From assembly GCA_001828935.1 (NCBI GenBank), contig MHZX01000063.1, positions 62,001-126,000 of the forward strand: a DNA stretch of 64,000 bases. The letters are read 5' to 3'. Below are positions 46,227-54,782 of the stretch, in pieces. Under the pieces are notes generated by a model. That model was not told the DNA's origin, did not search any database, and saw only the letters and a list, made by a program, of their open reading frames with translations. The stretch's first letter is position 1; each line of letters opens with the position of its first letter. Source of the stretch: Rhodocyclales bacterium RIFCSPLOWO2_02_FULL_63_24. Its GTDB lineage: Bacteria > Pseudomonadota > Gammaproteobacteria > Burkholderiales > Rhodocyclaceae. A program made the translations under genes and the position numbers.

Positions 46227-46244
46227 CTGTCGAATATTGGACAG
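46227..46244. promoter_or_regulatory. Dyad upstream of the sigma-54 promoter (candidate PilR site)
   Basis: CTGTCGAATATTGGACAG is an 18-base dyad with a single symmetric mismatch pair, lying about 65 bases upstream of the -24 element. Further TGTC/GACA words occur at 46222 and 46268. PilR sites in Pseudomonas are TGTC-rich, so this is a reasonable activator site. Confidence 0.5.
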
Positions 46245-46337
46245 GTTCGTCAGCTATTTGGCAGATATGTCCAGCGCTTATCTGGTTACTATCGGGCGAT
46301 CCTCTCCGCGTTTCGTCCTCGCTGCCGCCTCCATTTC

Positions 46338-48050
46338 GTGACGATTCTTCCGCTTCCCGCGACCCTGTCGGCCCGTCTGATCGCTTTGCGGCGCGGATTG
46401 CTGCTGGCCTTGCTGGCCGCTTTGTATGTGGTTCTCTGGCAGGAGCCGGAGACACTGCTGGGACGAACTTTTTTTGTCGTCCATCTGGGCCTGTTCATGC
46501 TCTGGCAGCCGTTCGTTCACGCCGAGCAGCGCTTGTCGATGACGTCGCTGCTTGTTCTGGCCGGCGTGGTACTGATCGTCGGCGTTTTCCTCAAGGGTTG
46601 GATGATCGCCCTGTGGATCATGATGCTGGCCGGCATCGTCGGCGGCAAGGTGTTGCTGTTCGGCGCCCGTGCGCCCCGGCTGTTCTACTTGATGGCGCTC
46701 GGTTTCCTGGTCGTTGCGCTGCTGGTGATGGCGGCACCGCTGGCGGTGCAAATGGCGAAGCCACCGCAACCGATCCTGGCGCTTGGCTACCTCGGGCTGC
46801 CGGTGCTCTTGGTGGCGATGGCCCTGCTGCCGCAAGGGCAGGAGGCCGGCAACCCGCGCGAAGTGGTCGACTTCGTCTATAGCCTGTTCGTGTTCCTGCT
46901 CCTGGCGGTATTGATGCTGGGTAGCCTGGCGGCGATGCTGTTGTTGGGCAGCGGTTATGTCGAGGCCTTGCTGCAAGCACTGCTGCTGATGGGTTTGGTA
47001 CTGCTGCTGCTCGGTTTGGCGTGGAATCCGCACTCGGGCTTTTCCGGCCTGGGCGGTCTTTTTTCGCGCTACCTGATGTCGATCGGCCTGCCGGTCGAGG
47101 AATGGCTGCAGGCGCTGGCCAATCTGGCCCTGCGCGAGGAAGACCCGCAAGCATTTCTCGAGCAGGCTTGCGCCGAAATCGGGCAGCGCCTGCCCTGGGT
47201 GCGGGGCGGCGAGTGGATCGCCGGCGGCAGCAGCGGCCGCTTTGGCGTAACCGATGGCCGCCGCTGGGAGTTCAGCCACGGCGGCATGGTTCTGGTCCTC
47301 TATACGCTGCACACGCTTTCGCCAACCCTGATATGGCACTGCAATCTGTTGGCGCAGTTGTTGGCCCAGTTTCATGCCGACAAGCAGCGTGCCCTGGCGT
47401 TGAAACAGTTGTCATATATGCAGGCGATTCACGAGACCGGAGCACGGCTCACGCACGATGTGAAGAACTTGTTGCAATCGCTGAACACGCTGTGCTCGGC
47501 GGGCGCCGAGTCGGGCGCCGAGTCGTCGCCGGAGTACCGCTCGCTGCTGCAGCGTCAGTTGCCGGCGATCAGTAATCGGTTGGCCGAGACCCTGGCTAAA
47601 CTCAATGCGCCGCGAAGCATAACGTCCGCCCGCTGGAAGCCGGCCGCGCAATGGTGGCAGGATCTCCGGCAGCGCATGGTGGCGCTGGACTGGGTAAGTT
47701 TCAAGAGCGAGACCCCGCTAACAGGGGAACTTCCGGCTGAGGTGTTTTCCGGCGTTGCCGAAAACCTGATTCGCAATGTCGCCGAAAAGCACTTGCGCGA
47801 ACCCGCGCTCCGGGTGCAGGTTGAGTTGCTGCGCAATGACGCAGGTTTCCAACTGATCGTCTGCGACGACGGCTCGCCGATGGCGGAAGACATCGCAGCC
47901 AGCCTGTTTGTCGGTCCCGTGGCGTCGGAGAGTGGCTACGGGATCGGCCTGTATCACGCGGCGCGCTATGCACAGGCCGCCGGCTACCAGTTGCAACTGG
48001 GCGAGAATCGGGTCGGCCGGGTCTGCTTTCGGCTGGCGCTGGCTGGCTAA
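46338..48050 (+). CDS. Orphan membrane histidine kinase (PrsK-like)
   Basis: The 570-residue protein has seven or eight N-terminal membrane helices (1-250), a poorly conserved GAF-like region (about 255-370), and a kinase core with H-box ETGARLTHDVKNLLQ, N-box ENLIRNVAEK and G-boxes CDDGSPM and GYGIGLYHAARYAQ. The THDVKN form of the H-box recalls the PrsK kinase of PEP-CTERM regulons. No response regulator is adjacent; the next gene is convergent and overlaps by 4 bases. A GTG start is used. The signal and partner are unknown. Confidence 0.8.
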   Translation: MTILPLPATLSARLIALRRGLLLALLAALYVVLWQEPETLLGRTFFVVHLGLFMLWQPFVHAEQRLSMTSLLVLAGVVLIVGVFLKGWMIALWIMMLAGIVGGKVLLFGARAPRLFYLMALGFLVVALLVMAAPLAVQMAKPPQPILALGYLGLPVLLVAMALLPQGQEAGNPREVVDFVYSLFVFLLLAVLMLGSLAAMLLLGSGYVEALLQALLLMGLVLLLLGLAWNPHSGFSGLGGLFSRYLMSIGLPVEEWLQALANLALREEDPQAFLEQACAEIGQRLPWVRGGEWIAGGSSGRFGVTDGRRWEFSHGGMVLVLYTLHTLSPTLIWHCNLLAQLLAQFHADKQRALALKQLSYMQAIHETGARLTHDVKNLLQSLNTLCSAGAESGAESSPEYRSLLQRQLPAISNRLAETLAKLNAPRSITSARWKPAAQWWQDLRQRMVALDWVSFKSETPLTGELPAEVFSGVAENLIRNVAEKHLREPALRVQVELLRNDAGFQLIVCDDGSPMAEDIAASLFVGPVASESGYGIGLYHAARYAQAAGYQLQLGENRVGRVCFRLALAG

Positions 48051-49354
48051 ACGGCCTCGCGGTCGGCCGCGCCCTTGCGGCCAATCAGCCGGTACACCGT
48101 CATGTTGCCCTTACCCTTGAGATAGATGGTTTGCGGCTCGTGAAAATCGAAACTGGCCGCCAGACGGTGGTAGGTCGTGGTGTCGCACTGGATCATGCCC
48201 GGCACCCCTTCCGAAGTGATGCGGCTGGCGATGTTCACGGTGTCGCCCCAGAGGTCGTAGATGAATTTCTTCTTGCCCAGCACGCCCGCCACGATCGGGC
48301 CGGTGCCGATGCCGATGCGGATTTCCAGTTGCGACGCGTTGATCGAGAAGTCGCGCCGCAGCAGATCGCGCATCGCCACCGCCATGTCGGCGACGGCAGC
48401 GGCATAGTCGTCGATCTCTTCATTCAGTCCGCCGGCCACCATGTAGGCATCGCCTATGGTCTTGATCTTTTCCAGGCCATGGTCTTCAGCCAGTTCGTCG
48501 AAGGCGGAAAATATCCGGTTCAACATGGCGAATACCTGCGACGGCGACATGTTGGCCGCCACTTGGGTGAAGTTGACGATGTCGGCAAACATCACCGTCA
48601 CGTCGGCAAAACCGTCGGCGATGGTCTGGTTGGAGTTCTTCAGCCGTTCTGCGACGGGTCCGGGCAGGATGTTGAGGAGCAATTTCTCTGAGCGCTCCTG
48701 CGCGGCCCGCACCTGCTGATGGGCTTCTTCGAGGCTTTCCTGCATCTTGCGTTTCTCCGCTATCGACAAGCGCAGCAGCAGATAGATGATGGTTGCCACC
48801 GAGATGAAGTTGAGCGCGAAGAAGACCAGGGTGGTACGTATCGGCACGTTCGAGTGTTGCGCAATGACCGAGTCGGCCAGGTAGAAATCGACGACGGCGG
48901 ACAAGGCGGTCAACGCGACCCAGGCGATGAACCAGCCGATCGACTGCCTTACGCCGATGCACAGGATGGCGCCGATCGGCGCGAGCAATGCCCAGAGCAC
49001 CACGCCGCTGGTGGAAATGATGGTGCCGCCGCTCCATTGCGCGACAAAGGGCAGGAACAGGAACAAGCCCAGCTGGCTGACGCGGAAAAAATCGAAATTC
49101 CGCGACTTGATGTAGAACACCATGTTGCCTGCCAGCAGGAGCTGGAAAGCAAAGGGCAGCGTGGTCGAAAATTGGGGGCCGAGCATCGAGTAGATCGTGA
49201 CCCAGACCATGATCGCCACGCTGACCAGACCGGTGGCGAGCATCAGCAGCGACTTGTTGAGGCGCAACTCTTCGCCGTCATCGGGCTCGATACCGGCGTT
49301 GCGCAGCCTGTCGTAAAAACGCGGCGGCGCGGTGCTGAGTTCGGTACAGGTCAT
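48047..49354 (-). CDS. Membrane class III adenylate/guanylate cyclase
   Basis: The protein has about 435 residues from the ATG at 49354. It has six predicted membrane helices (about 35-200), a coiled-coil linker (EKRKMQESLEEAHQQVRAAQERSEKLL) with LLLNILPGPVAERLK, and a catalytic domain with VTVMFADIVNFTQ (metal Asp pair), EKIKTIGDAYMVAGG (purine-selecting Lys) and YDLWGDTVNIASRI (Asn and Arg for catalysis). The Lys/Asp pair favours ATP over GTP, so cAMP is the likely product. The frame extends upstream to 49426 without a better start. Confidence 0.88.
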   Translation of the reverse strand: MTCTELSTAPPRFYDRLRNAGIEPDDGEELRLNKSLLMLATGLVSVAIMVWVTIYSMLGPQFSTTLPFAFQLLLAGNMVFYIKSRNFDFFRVSQLGLFLFLPFVAQWSGGTIISTSGVVLWALLAPIGAILCIGVRQSIGWFIAWVALTALSAVVDFYLADSVIAQHSNVPIRTTLVFFALNFISVATIIYLLLRLSIAEKRKMQESLEEAHQQVRAAQERSEKLLLNILPGPVAERLKNSNQTIADGFADVTVMFADIVNFTQVAANMSPSQVFAMLNRIFSAFDELAEDHGLEKIKTIGDAYMVAGGLNEEIDDYAAAVADMAVAMRDLLRRDFSINASQLEIRIGIGTGPIVAGVLGKKKFIYDLWGDTVNIASRITSEGVPGMIQCDTTTYHRLAASFDFHEPQTIYLKGKGNMTVYRLIGRKGAADREAV

Positions 49355-49506
49355 GACGCGGGTTCGGGCTGGAGAAAAGGCGGCTAACTGGCTCGCATAG
49401 CCGAAGTGTCGCGGAATAGGCAGCAATGGTCAAGAATGTTCATCGGCGGCGTTCCCGGAAGGCCGTTCCTTGCTCCGCGGCCGAAATTGGTGTTGAATGC
49501 CGGCCC

Positions 49507-49890
49507 ATGGCCGAGGCGAAAAAATACGAAATTGAGGTTGCGGTGACGACCCACTATGTCACGGAGCAATCCGATCCGGCGATCGATCGCCATGTCTTCG
49601 CCTACACCGTCACCATCAGCAACACCGGCAACGTGCCGGCGCAGTTGATTTCCAGGCACTGGGTCATCACCGATGCTGCAGGCCATGTGCAAGAGGTGCG
49701 CGGCCTCGGCGTGGTCGGTCATCAGCCCTTGCTGGCGCCCGGGCAGAGTTTCGAATACACCAGCGGCTGCCAACTCGCGACGCCGGTCGGCACCATGAAG
49801 GGCAGTTACCAGATGACCGCCGAGGACGGTGCGCAATTCGAGGCGCCGATTGCCGAATTTGTGCTGTCCATGCCGCGCGTGCTGCATTGA
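49507..49890 (+). CDS. apaG: ApaG protein (DUF525)
   Basis: The 127-residue protein has the ApaG fold: VAYTVTISNTGN-like strand text, AQLISRHWVITDAAGHVQEVRGLGVVGHQPLLAPGQSFEYTSG and GTMKGSYQM. It is linked genetically to Co2+/Mg2+ sensitivity in other bacteria, with no proven reaction. Its stop overlaps the methyltransferase TTG start. ksgA and apaH, its usual partners, are absent here. Confidence 0.94.
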   Translation: MAEAKKYEIEVAVTTHYVTEQSDPAIDRHVFAYTVTISNTGNVPAQLISRHWVITDAAGHVQEVRGLGVVGHQPLLAPGQSFEYTSGCQLATPVGTMKGSYQMTAEDGAQFEAPIAEFVLSMPRVLH

Positions 49891-50486
49891 GCCTGAAACA
49901 CAGCTATACGCTGGCCGCCCCGTTTTACGACGCATTCCTGACTGCGGCCACGCGCGGCGCGCGCAAGCGCAGCCTGTCGGCGCTGACCGACGCGCCGCCG
50001 CGCGACGTACTGCTGCTGGGAGTCGGCACCGGACTGGACCTGCCGCATCTGGCGGCGCAGCATCGCTATGTCGGACTCGACCTGACCGCCGCCATGCTCA
50101 CGCGCGCCCGTCCGCGCGCCGCCGGTTTGCACTTCACGCCCTTGCGCGGTGACGTGCAGCGCCTGCCTTTCCATGACGCCAGCTTCGATGTGGCGGTGCT
50201 GCACCTGATTCTTGCCGTGGTGCCGGCGCCGACTCTTTGCCTGGCCGAGGCCGTGCGCGTATTGAAGCCCGGCGGGCAGTTGCTGGTGTTCGACAAGTTC
50301 TTGCGACGTGGCGAAGCCGGCTGGAAACGTGCGCTCAATCCGCTGACGCGCCACGTTGCTACGCGCCTCGATGTGGTCTTCGAAGACGTCCTGGAAGCCG
50401 TCGGCGGCGTCCGGCTGACGGCCAACGAAGCCGCGCTGGCCTCGGGCTGGTTCCGCCTGATCCGCCTGGAGAAGACTACTTCCTGA
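49887..50486 (+). CDS. Class I SAM-dependent methyltransferase
   Basis: The 199-residue protein has motif I as VLLLGVGTGLDLPHL, the acidic loop YVGLDLTAAML, and FDVAVLHLILAVVPAPTLCLAEAVRVLKPGGQLLVFDKFL. The family resembles phosphatidylethanolamine/quinone methyltransferases; the substrate is uncertain. TTG start overlapping apaG. The 3' end overlaps convergent msrQ by 11 bases. Confidence 0.88.
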   Translation: MSLKHSYTLAAPFYDAFLTAATRGARKRSLSALTDAPPRDVLLLGVGTGLDLPHLAAQHRYVGLDLTAAMLTRARPRAAGLHFTPLRGDVQRLPFHDASFDVAVLHLILAVVPAPTLCLAEAVRVLKPGGQLLVFDKFLRRGEAGWKRALNPLTRHVATRLDVVFEDVLEAVGGVRLTANEAALASGWFRLIRLEKTTS

Positions 50487-51126
50487 CGGCCAGCGGGATG
50501 ATGCGGCCGCGCGGCTTTGGCAAATAGGCGCCGGCGAGTTGCCGATTGCGCTCCTGCACCCGCCACCAGACCCGCAGTCCGAGCAGGACGCCGAGCAGGC
50601 TGGCGTAGAGCAGCGGCTTGCTGACGTCGGCCTTGACCATCCACGAGTAGTGCAGCACAGCCAGTAGACCGATCAGATAGACGCTGCGATGCAGTTCCTG
50701 CCAGCGGCGCCCGCCGAGCTTGCGGATGGCGAAGGCGTTCGAGGTGGCCGCCAGCGGCACCAGCAAGGCAAACGTGATCATGCCGACGGTGATGAAGGGG
50801 CGCTTCAGAATGTCTTTCGCTATCGCCTGCCAGTCGAAGAACTGGTCGAACCACAGGTAGGTGGTCAGATGCAAGGTGGCATAGAAGAACACGAACAGCC
50901 CAAGCATGCGGCGCAAGCGGCCCAGCCATGCCCATCCCGAATATTTGCGCAGCGGCGTCACCGAGAGAGTGATCAACAGGAAGTTCAAAGCCCAGGTGCC
51001 CAGTCCGCGCGTTACGGCTTCGATCGGATTGGCGCCCAGCGTGTCGGCTTGCGCGCCCCAGGCGTAATAGGCCAAAGGCATAAGGCAGGCGAGAAACAGC
51101 GGCGGCTTGATCAGGGCGGGATTCAA
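50476..51126 (-). CDS. msrQ: Heme-binding membrane subunit MsrQ
   Basis: The 216-residue protein has about five membrane helices and a ferric-reductase-like core with heme-ligand histidines ([31 protein letters not shown]). MsrQ passes electrons from the quinone pool to MsrP. The TTG start overlaps the msrP stop, so the upstream portion of the frame inside msrP is non-coding. Confidence 0.93.
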   Translation of the reverse strand: MNPALIKPPLFLACLMPLAYYAWGAQADTLGANPIEAVTRGLGTWALNFLLITLSVTPLRKYSGWAWLGRLRRMLGLFVFFYATLHLTTYLWFDQFFDWQAIAKDILKRPFITVGMITFALLVPLAATSNAFAIRKLGGRRWQELHRSVYLIGLLAVLHYSWMVKADVSKPLLYASLLGVLLGLRVWWRVQERNRQLAGAYLPKPRGRIIPLAVRK

Positions 51127-52046
51127 AATTGTTTCCTCAAATCCATTCCGGTGTAAAGCTGGCTGACCTGCTCGGCATAACCATTGAACATCAAGGTCTG
51201 GCGTTTGCTGAATTCGCCGATGCGACGCTCGCGCGCCTGACTCCAGCGCGGGTGATCGACCTCCGGGTTGACGTTGGAGTAGAAACCGTATTCCTGCGGT
51301 GCCGCCTTCATCCATGCGGTGCGCGGTTCCTTATCCGTGAAACGAATTTTCACGATCGACTTGCCGCTCTTGAAGCCGTATTTCCATGGCACCACCAGGC
51401 GCAGGGGTGCGCCATTCTGGTTCGGCAACACATCGCCGTAAAGGCCGACCGCGATGATCGCCAGTGGGTGCATGGCCTCGTCCAGCCGCAGACCTTCGAC
51501 ATAGGGCCAGTCGAGTACCCGGCTCCTGACCCCGGGCATGGTTTCGGGCTGCACGGCGGTAACGAACTCGACGTATTTGGCGCCGCCCAGCGGCTCGACC
51601 TGTTTCAGCAGCGTCGCCACCGGGAAGCCGAGCCAGGGAATCACCATGCTCCAGCCTTCGACGCAGCGCAGGCGGTAGATGCGTTCTTCCACCGGTGCAA
51701 GTTTCAGGATGTCTTCGATGCCCAGCGTCTTCGGCTGCTTTACCAGACCCTCGATGCTCAGCGTCCATGGCCGCACGCGGAGGCTGTGCGCGGTGCGCGC
51801 CGGGTCCTCCTTGTCGGTGCCGAACTCGTAGTAGTTGTTGTAGCCGGTGACGTGCTTGAGCGGCGTCGGCGTCTCGCTGATCGAATAGGCGCTGGCTCGG
51901 CCGGGACCGAGCTTGGCCTGCGCAGCGGGAAGCAGGCTGGCCAGCGCGACGCCGGTAGACAGGCGCAAGAATTCACGGCGGCGATCGAACAGCGAACGCG
52001 GCGTGATCTCGGACGGGGCGATGTCGTTGGGGGGGCGAATGAGCAT
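51123..52046 (-). CDS. msrP: Periplasmic methionine sulfoxide reductase MsrP
   Basis: The 307-residue molybdoenzyme has a Tat signal ([24 protein letters not shown]). Cys in [15 protein letters not shown] is the molybdenum ligand; [10 protein letters not shown]-like, [24 protein letters not shown] segments are conserved. MsrP repairs oxidised methionine in envelope proteins. The ATG at 52046 is chosen. Confidence 0.95.
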   Translation of the reverse strand: MLIRPPNDIAPSEITPRSLFDRRREFLRLSTGVALASLLPAAQAKLGPGRASAYSISETPTPLKHVTGYNNYYEFGTDKEDPARTAHSLRVRPWTLSIEGLVKQPKTLGIEDILKLAPVEERIYRLRCVEGWSMVIPWLGFPVATLLKQVEPLGGAKYVEFVTAVQPETMPGVRSRVLDWPYVEGLRLDEAMHPLAIIAVGLYGDVLPNQNGAPLRLVVPWKYGFKSGKSIVKIRFTDKEPRTAWMKAAPQEYGFYSNVNPEVDHPRWSQARERRIGEFSKRQTLMFNGYAEQVSQLYTGMDLRKQF

Positions 52047-52171
52047 GATATTTTCGATAGAGGACGCAGGTACTGCTTTGACGCTGGCTCTCGGCAAACC
52101 TTACATCGCGGGCCGCGTGGATTGGTTGGAGCCAATGTTTTGCGCAAGGTTCCCGACTGATGCGTGATCAG

Positions 52172-52201
52172 TTGACCGGAGGGCGGTCGCGCCGTTAAAC
52201 T
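52172..52201 (+). promoter_or_regulatory. Candidate sigma-70 promoter of grxD
   Basis: TTGACC (52172-52177) and TAAACT (52196-52201) are separated by 18 bases, 37 bases before the grxD ATG. Confidence 0.55.
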
Positions 52202-52238
52202 ATCCCGACTCTTTTACTCAACTATTTTGGAAAGTGCC

Positions 52239-52562
52239 ATGGACATCAAGCAGAAAATTCACGATACCGTTACCGGCAACCCCGTCGTGCTTTACATGAA
52301 GGGTAATAAGCAGTTCCCCCAGTGCGGCTTTTCCGCGCGCGCGGTGCAGATTCTGCAGGCTTGCGGCGTCAAGGACTTCGTTACCGTCGATGTGCTGGCC
52401 GACCCGGAGGTGCGCCAGGGCGTCAAGGATTATGCCAACTGGCCGACCGTGCCGCAGCTCTACATCAATGGCGAGTTCGTCGGCGGCAGCGACATCATGA
52501 CCGAGATGTATCAGTCGGGCGAATTGCAGAAGCAGTTGGAACCGGTTCTCGGTTCGGCCTGA
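52239..52562 (+). CDS. grxD: Monothiol glutaredoxin Grx4
   Basis: The 107-residue protein has the monothiol active site CGFS in KGNKQFPQCGFSARAVQIL and the glutathione-binding WPTVPQLYINGEFVGGSDI. Grx4 proteins carry [2Fe-2S] clusters with BolA partners. The ATG at 52239 gives the standard start; an upstream in-frame ATG at 52227 is less likely. Confidence 0.95.
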   Translation: MDIKQKIHDTVTGNPVVLYMKGNKQFPQCGFSARAVQILQACGVKDFVTVDVLADPEVRQGVKDYANWPTVPQLYINGEFVGGSDIMTEMYQSGELQKQLEPVLGSA

Positions 52563-52563
52563 A

Positions 52564-53466
52564 TCAGCGCCTCAGCTGCGCCAGCAGCCGCTCGATCATG
52601 CGTTGCGCCTGGCCCAGATAGGCGCCGCCGAACAGGTTGAAGTGATTGAGAATGTGGTACAGGTTGTAGAGCGGTTTGCGCGTCTCGTAGCCTGAGTCCA
52701 GCGGCCACGCGGCGCGATAGGCGGCATAGACGCTGTTGGGAAAGCCGCCGAACAACTCCGCCATGGCGAGATCGGTTTCGCGGTCGCCGTAGTAGCAGGC
52801 CGGGTCGAAGATCACCGGATCGCCATCGGCGGTTTGCGCCGCATTGCCCGACCAGAAGTCGCCATGCAGCAGGCTCGGCGTCGGCAGGTAGTCGATGAAA
52901 AGGCCGCCGATGCGCTCGATGATGGCGTGACCCTTGGTCACCAGGGATTTCTCCATGCCGTTCTGCAGCGCGAGTTGCAGTTGCGGACGCAACCGACGTT
53001 CGCCGAAGAAATGCGGCCAGCTCGGATGCGGTTCATTGCGCTGCGGTGTGGCGCCAATGAAGTTGTCGTCGGCCCAGCCGAACGAACTTCCGCTCACGCG
53101 ATGCAGTTGCGCCATTGCCGCACCCAATTGGGCACCGCCGGCCTGGTCCAGTGCAGCGAGATCGAGATATTCCATTACCAGGAAGGCGAGGCTTGCCGTT
53201 GCGCCCGCAGTGACGAAAGTCGGCGTTCGCAGCACGCCGGTCGCTGCCAACACGCTCAGCCCCTGTGCTTCCGCGGCAAACATCGGCGCACCGGCGAGCC
53301 CGCTGGTCTTGACGAAGTAGCGATGGCGGCCGTCTTCGACGCGCCAGGCGCGGTGAATCGAACCGCCATTGATGGGGCTGGCCGAGCCCAGGCTGAACGG
53401 CGCCCCGGTATGCTCGGCAATTGCCGCCGCAATGCAGATGAAATCGGCGTCGGTCCCCGGCGTCAA
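52564..53466 (-). CDS. Fructosamine kinase family protein
   Basis: The 300-residue protein has aminoglycoside-phosphotransferase-like folds: SINGGSIHRAWRVED, FVMEYLDL-like text (LAFLVMEYLDLAAL), LLHGDFWSGNAAQ with the catalytic Asp, and IFDPACYYGDRETDLAMAELFGGF, the signature of fructosamine/ketosamine-3-kinases that reverse glycation. The TTG start at 53466 overlaps the stop of the Ser/Thr kinase gene. The C-terminus converges 1 base from grxD. Confidence 0.9.
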   Translation of the reverse strand: MTPGTDADFICIAAAIAEHTGAPFSLGSASPINGGSIHRAWRVEDGRHRYFVKTSGLAGAPMFAAEAQGLSVLAATGVLRTPTFVTAGATASLAFLVMEYLDLAALDQAGGAQLGAAMAQLHRVSGSSFGWADDNFIGATPQRNEPHPSWPHFFGERRLRPQLQLALQNGMEKSLVTKGHAIIERIGGLFIDYLPTPSLLHGDFWSGNAAQTADGDPVIFDPACYYGDRETDLAMAELFGGFPNSVYAAYRAAWPLDSGYETRKPLYNLYHILNHFNLFGGAYLGQAQRMIERLLAQLRR

Positions 53467-54773
53467 AGCGATGCCAGACGGGTGTTGGCATCGGCCAGGC
53501 GGCCGGCGATGACGTCGAGAAAACCCTGGTAGAAGTGCATCCGGCATACCTCCGAGGCATGCTGCAGCGCTTGCGCCGAGATGGTGACGACACGGGTCGT
53601 GGTCTGCGCCACCACGTCAGCGCCGCGGGTGTGTTCGCCACGGCGGATGATGGCCATTTCGCCGAAGCATTCGCCGGCCGCCAGGGTGCCCAGGGAATGG
53701 CCGCCTTTGGAGACCATCAGTTCGCCGTCAAGCAGGAAGGCAAAGAAGTTGCCGCGCTCGCCATCCTTCATGATCACGGTGCCGGCGGCCACTTCGTCCC
53801 AGTGCGAGAAGCGCACCACTTCCCACAGGTCGACATCGGAAAACTCGCAGAAGAAACGCAGTGCCCGCAGCGCTTCGAACTTCTCGCTGTCCGGGAATGC
53901 CTGGCGCTGGGCGGAAAGCTGCCGGTTGCGGAAGGACTGGGCGAGGTCGTGGGAAAACTCTTCCCAAGTCTGGTAGCGCGCGCTGGTTTCCTTTTGCATG
54001 GCGCGGGCGACGACCGCATCGAGACTGGCCGGCATGTCGGCGCGAAAGGTGGAGGGCGGCGGCGGATCGGTATTGCAGATCTGGTAAATCATGCCGTAGT
54101 TGGATGTCGACTGGAACGGCAGCCGTCCGGTGAGCAACTGGTACATGACCACACCCAGGGAATAGATATCGGTCTGGTGATTCAGCGTCATGTCGCGCAC
54201 TTGCTGGGGCGACATGTAGGCCGGCGAGCCGACGCCCGATACCTGGGTGCGGGTCTGGTCGCCGCCGGTCATCATCGCCGCGCCGAAGTCGGAAATCTTG
54301 ATGTCGCCGCCGCTTGGCTCGTTGCCGCCCGTCTTGACCAGCAGGATGTTGGCGGGCTTGATGTCGCGATGGGTGACGCCGGCGCGAAACGCGTAGTCAA
54401 GCGCGCGGGTGCACTTGAAGATCATCTCCACCAGGCGGTCCACCGGCAGCAGTGTGCTCGGCGTGCAGAAGGGCTCCAGCGTGCCGCCCTGAACATACTC
54501 CATGACGATGTAGCTCTGCTCCTCGTCCACCACGGCATCGAAGATCTGCACAATGTGCGGGTGCATGAGCTTGCCGGCCAGCGAGGCCTCGGTCATCAGC
54601 AGGTGTCGATAGAGTCGGCCGCGCTCCTTGTCGCGCAGGACCTCGGGGAAGATGGCCTTGACCGCGACTTCGCGCCCGGTGAAGGAATCGAAGCCAAGGT
54701 AGACGATGGACGTGGCGCCTTCGCCGAGCTTCTGGCGAATCTCGTATTTGCCGATGCGCTCAGGAATGGCCAT
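53463..54773 (-). CDS. Ser/Thr protein kinase with C-terminal cyclic-nucleotide-binding domain
   Basis: The 436-residue cytosolic protein is a Hanks-type kinase with P-loop KLGEGATSIVYLG, VAVKAI (Lys39), HRDIKPANILL (135-145), DFGAAM (162-164) and the APE-like region SPAYMSPQQV. A Crp-like barrel follows (about 305-425: FSDVDLWEVVRFSHWDEVAAGTVIMKDGERGNFFAFLLDGELMVSKGG, GECFGEMAIIRRGEHTRGADVVA). The GEMAIIRRGEHTRGA cassette keeps Glu but the spacing to Arg is atypical. No membrane or PASTA region is present. With a nucleotide cyclase 4 kb away, a bacterial cAMP-dependent kinase is possible, though unproven. Confidence 0.92.
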   Translation of the reverse strand: MAIPERIGKYEIRQKLGEGATSIVYLGFDSFTGREVAVKAIFPEVLRDKERGRLYRHLLMTEASLAGKLMHPHIVQIFDAVVDEEQSYIVMEYVQGGTLEPFCTPSTLLPVDRLVEMIFKCTRALDYAFRAGVTHRDIKPANILLVKTGGNEPSGGDIKISDFGAAMMTGGDQTRTQVSGVGSPAYMSPQQVRDMTLNHQTDIYSLGVVMYQLLTGRLPFQSTSNYGMIYQICNTDPPPPSTFRADMPASLDAVVARAMQKETSARYQTWEEFSHDLAQSFRNRQLSAQRQAFPDSEKFEALRALRFFCEFSDVDLWEVVRFSHWDEVAAGTVIMKDGERGNFFAFLLDGELMVSKGGHSLGTLAAGECFGEMAIIRRGEHTRGADVVAQTTTRVVTISAQALQHASEVCRMHFYQGFLDVIAGRLADANTRLASL

Positions 54774-54782
54774 CGGAAAGCT

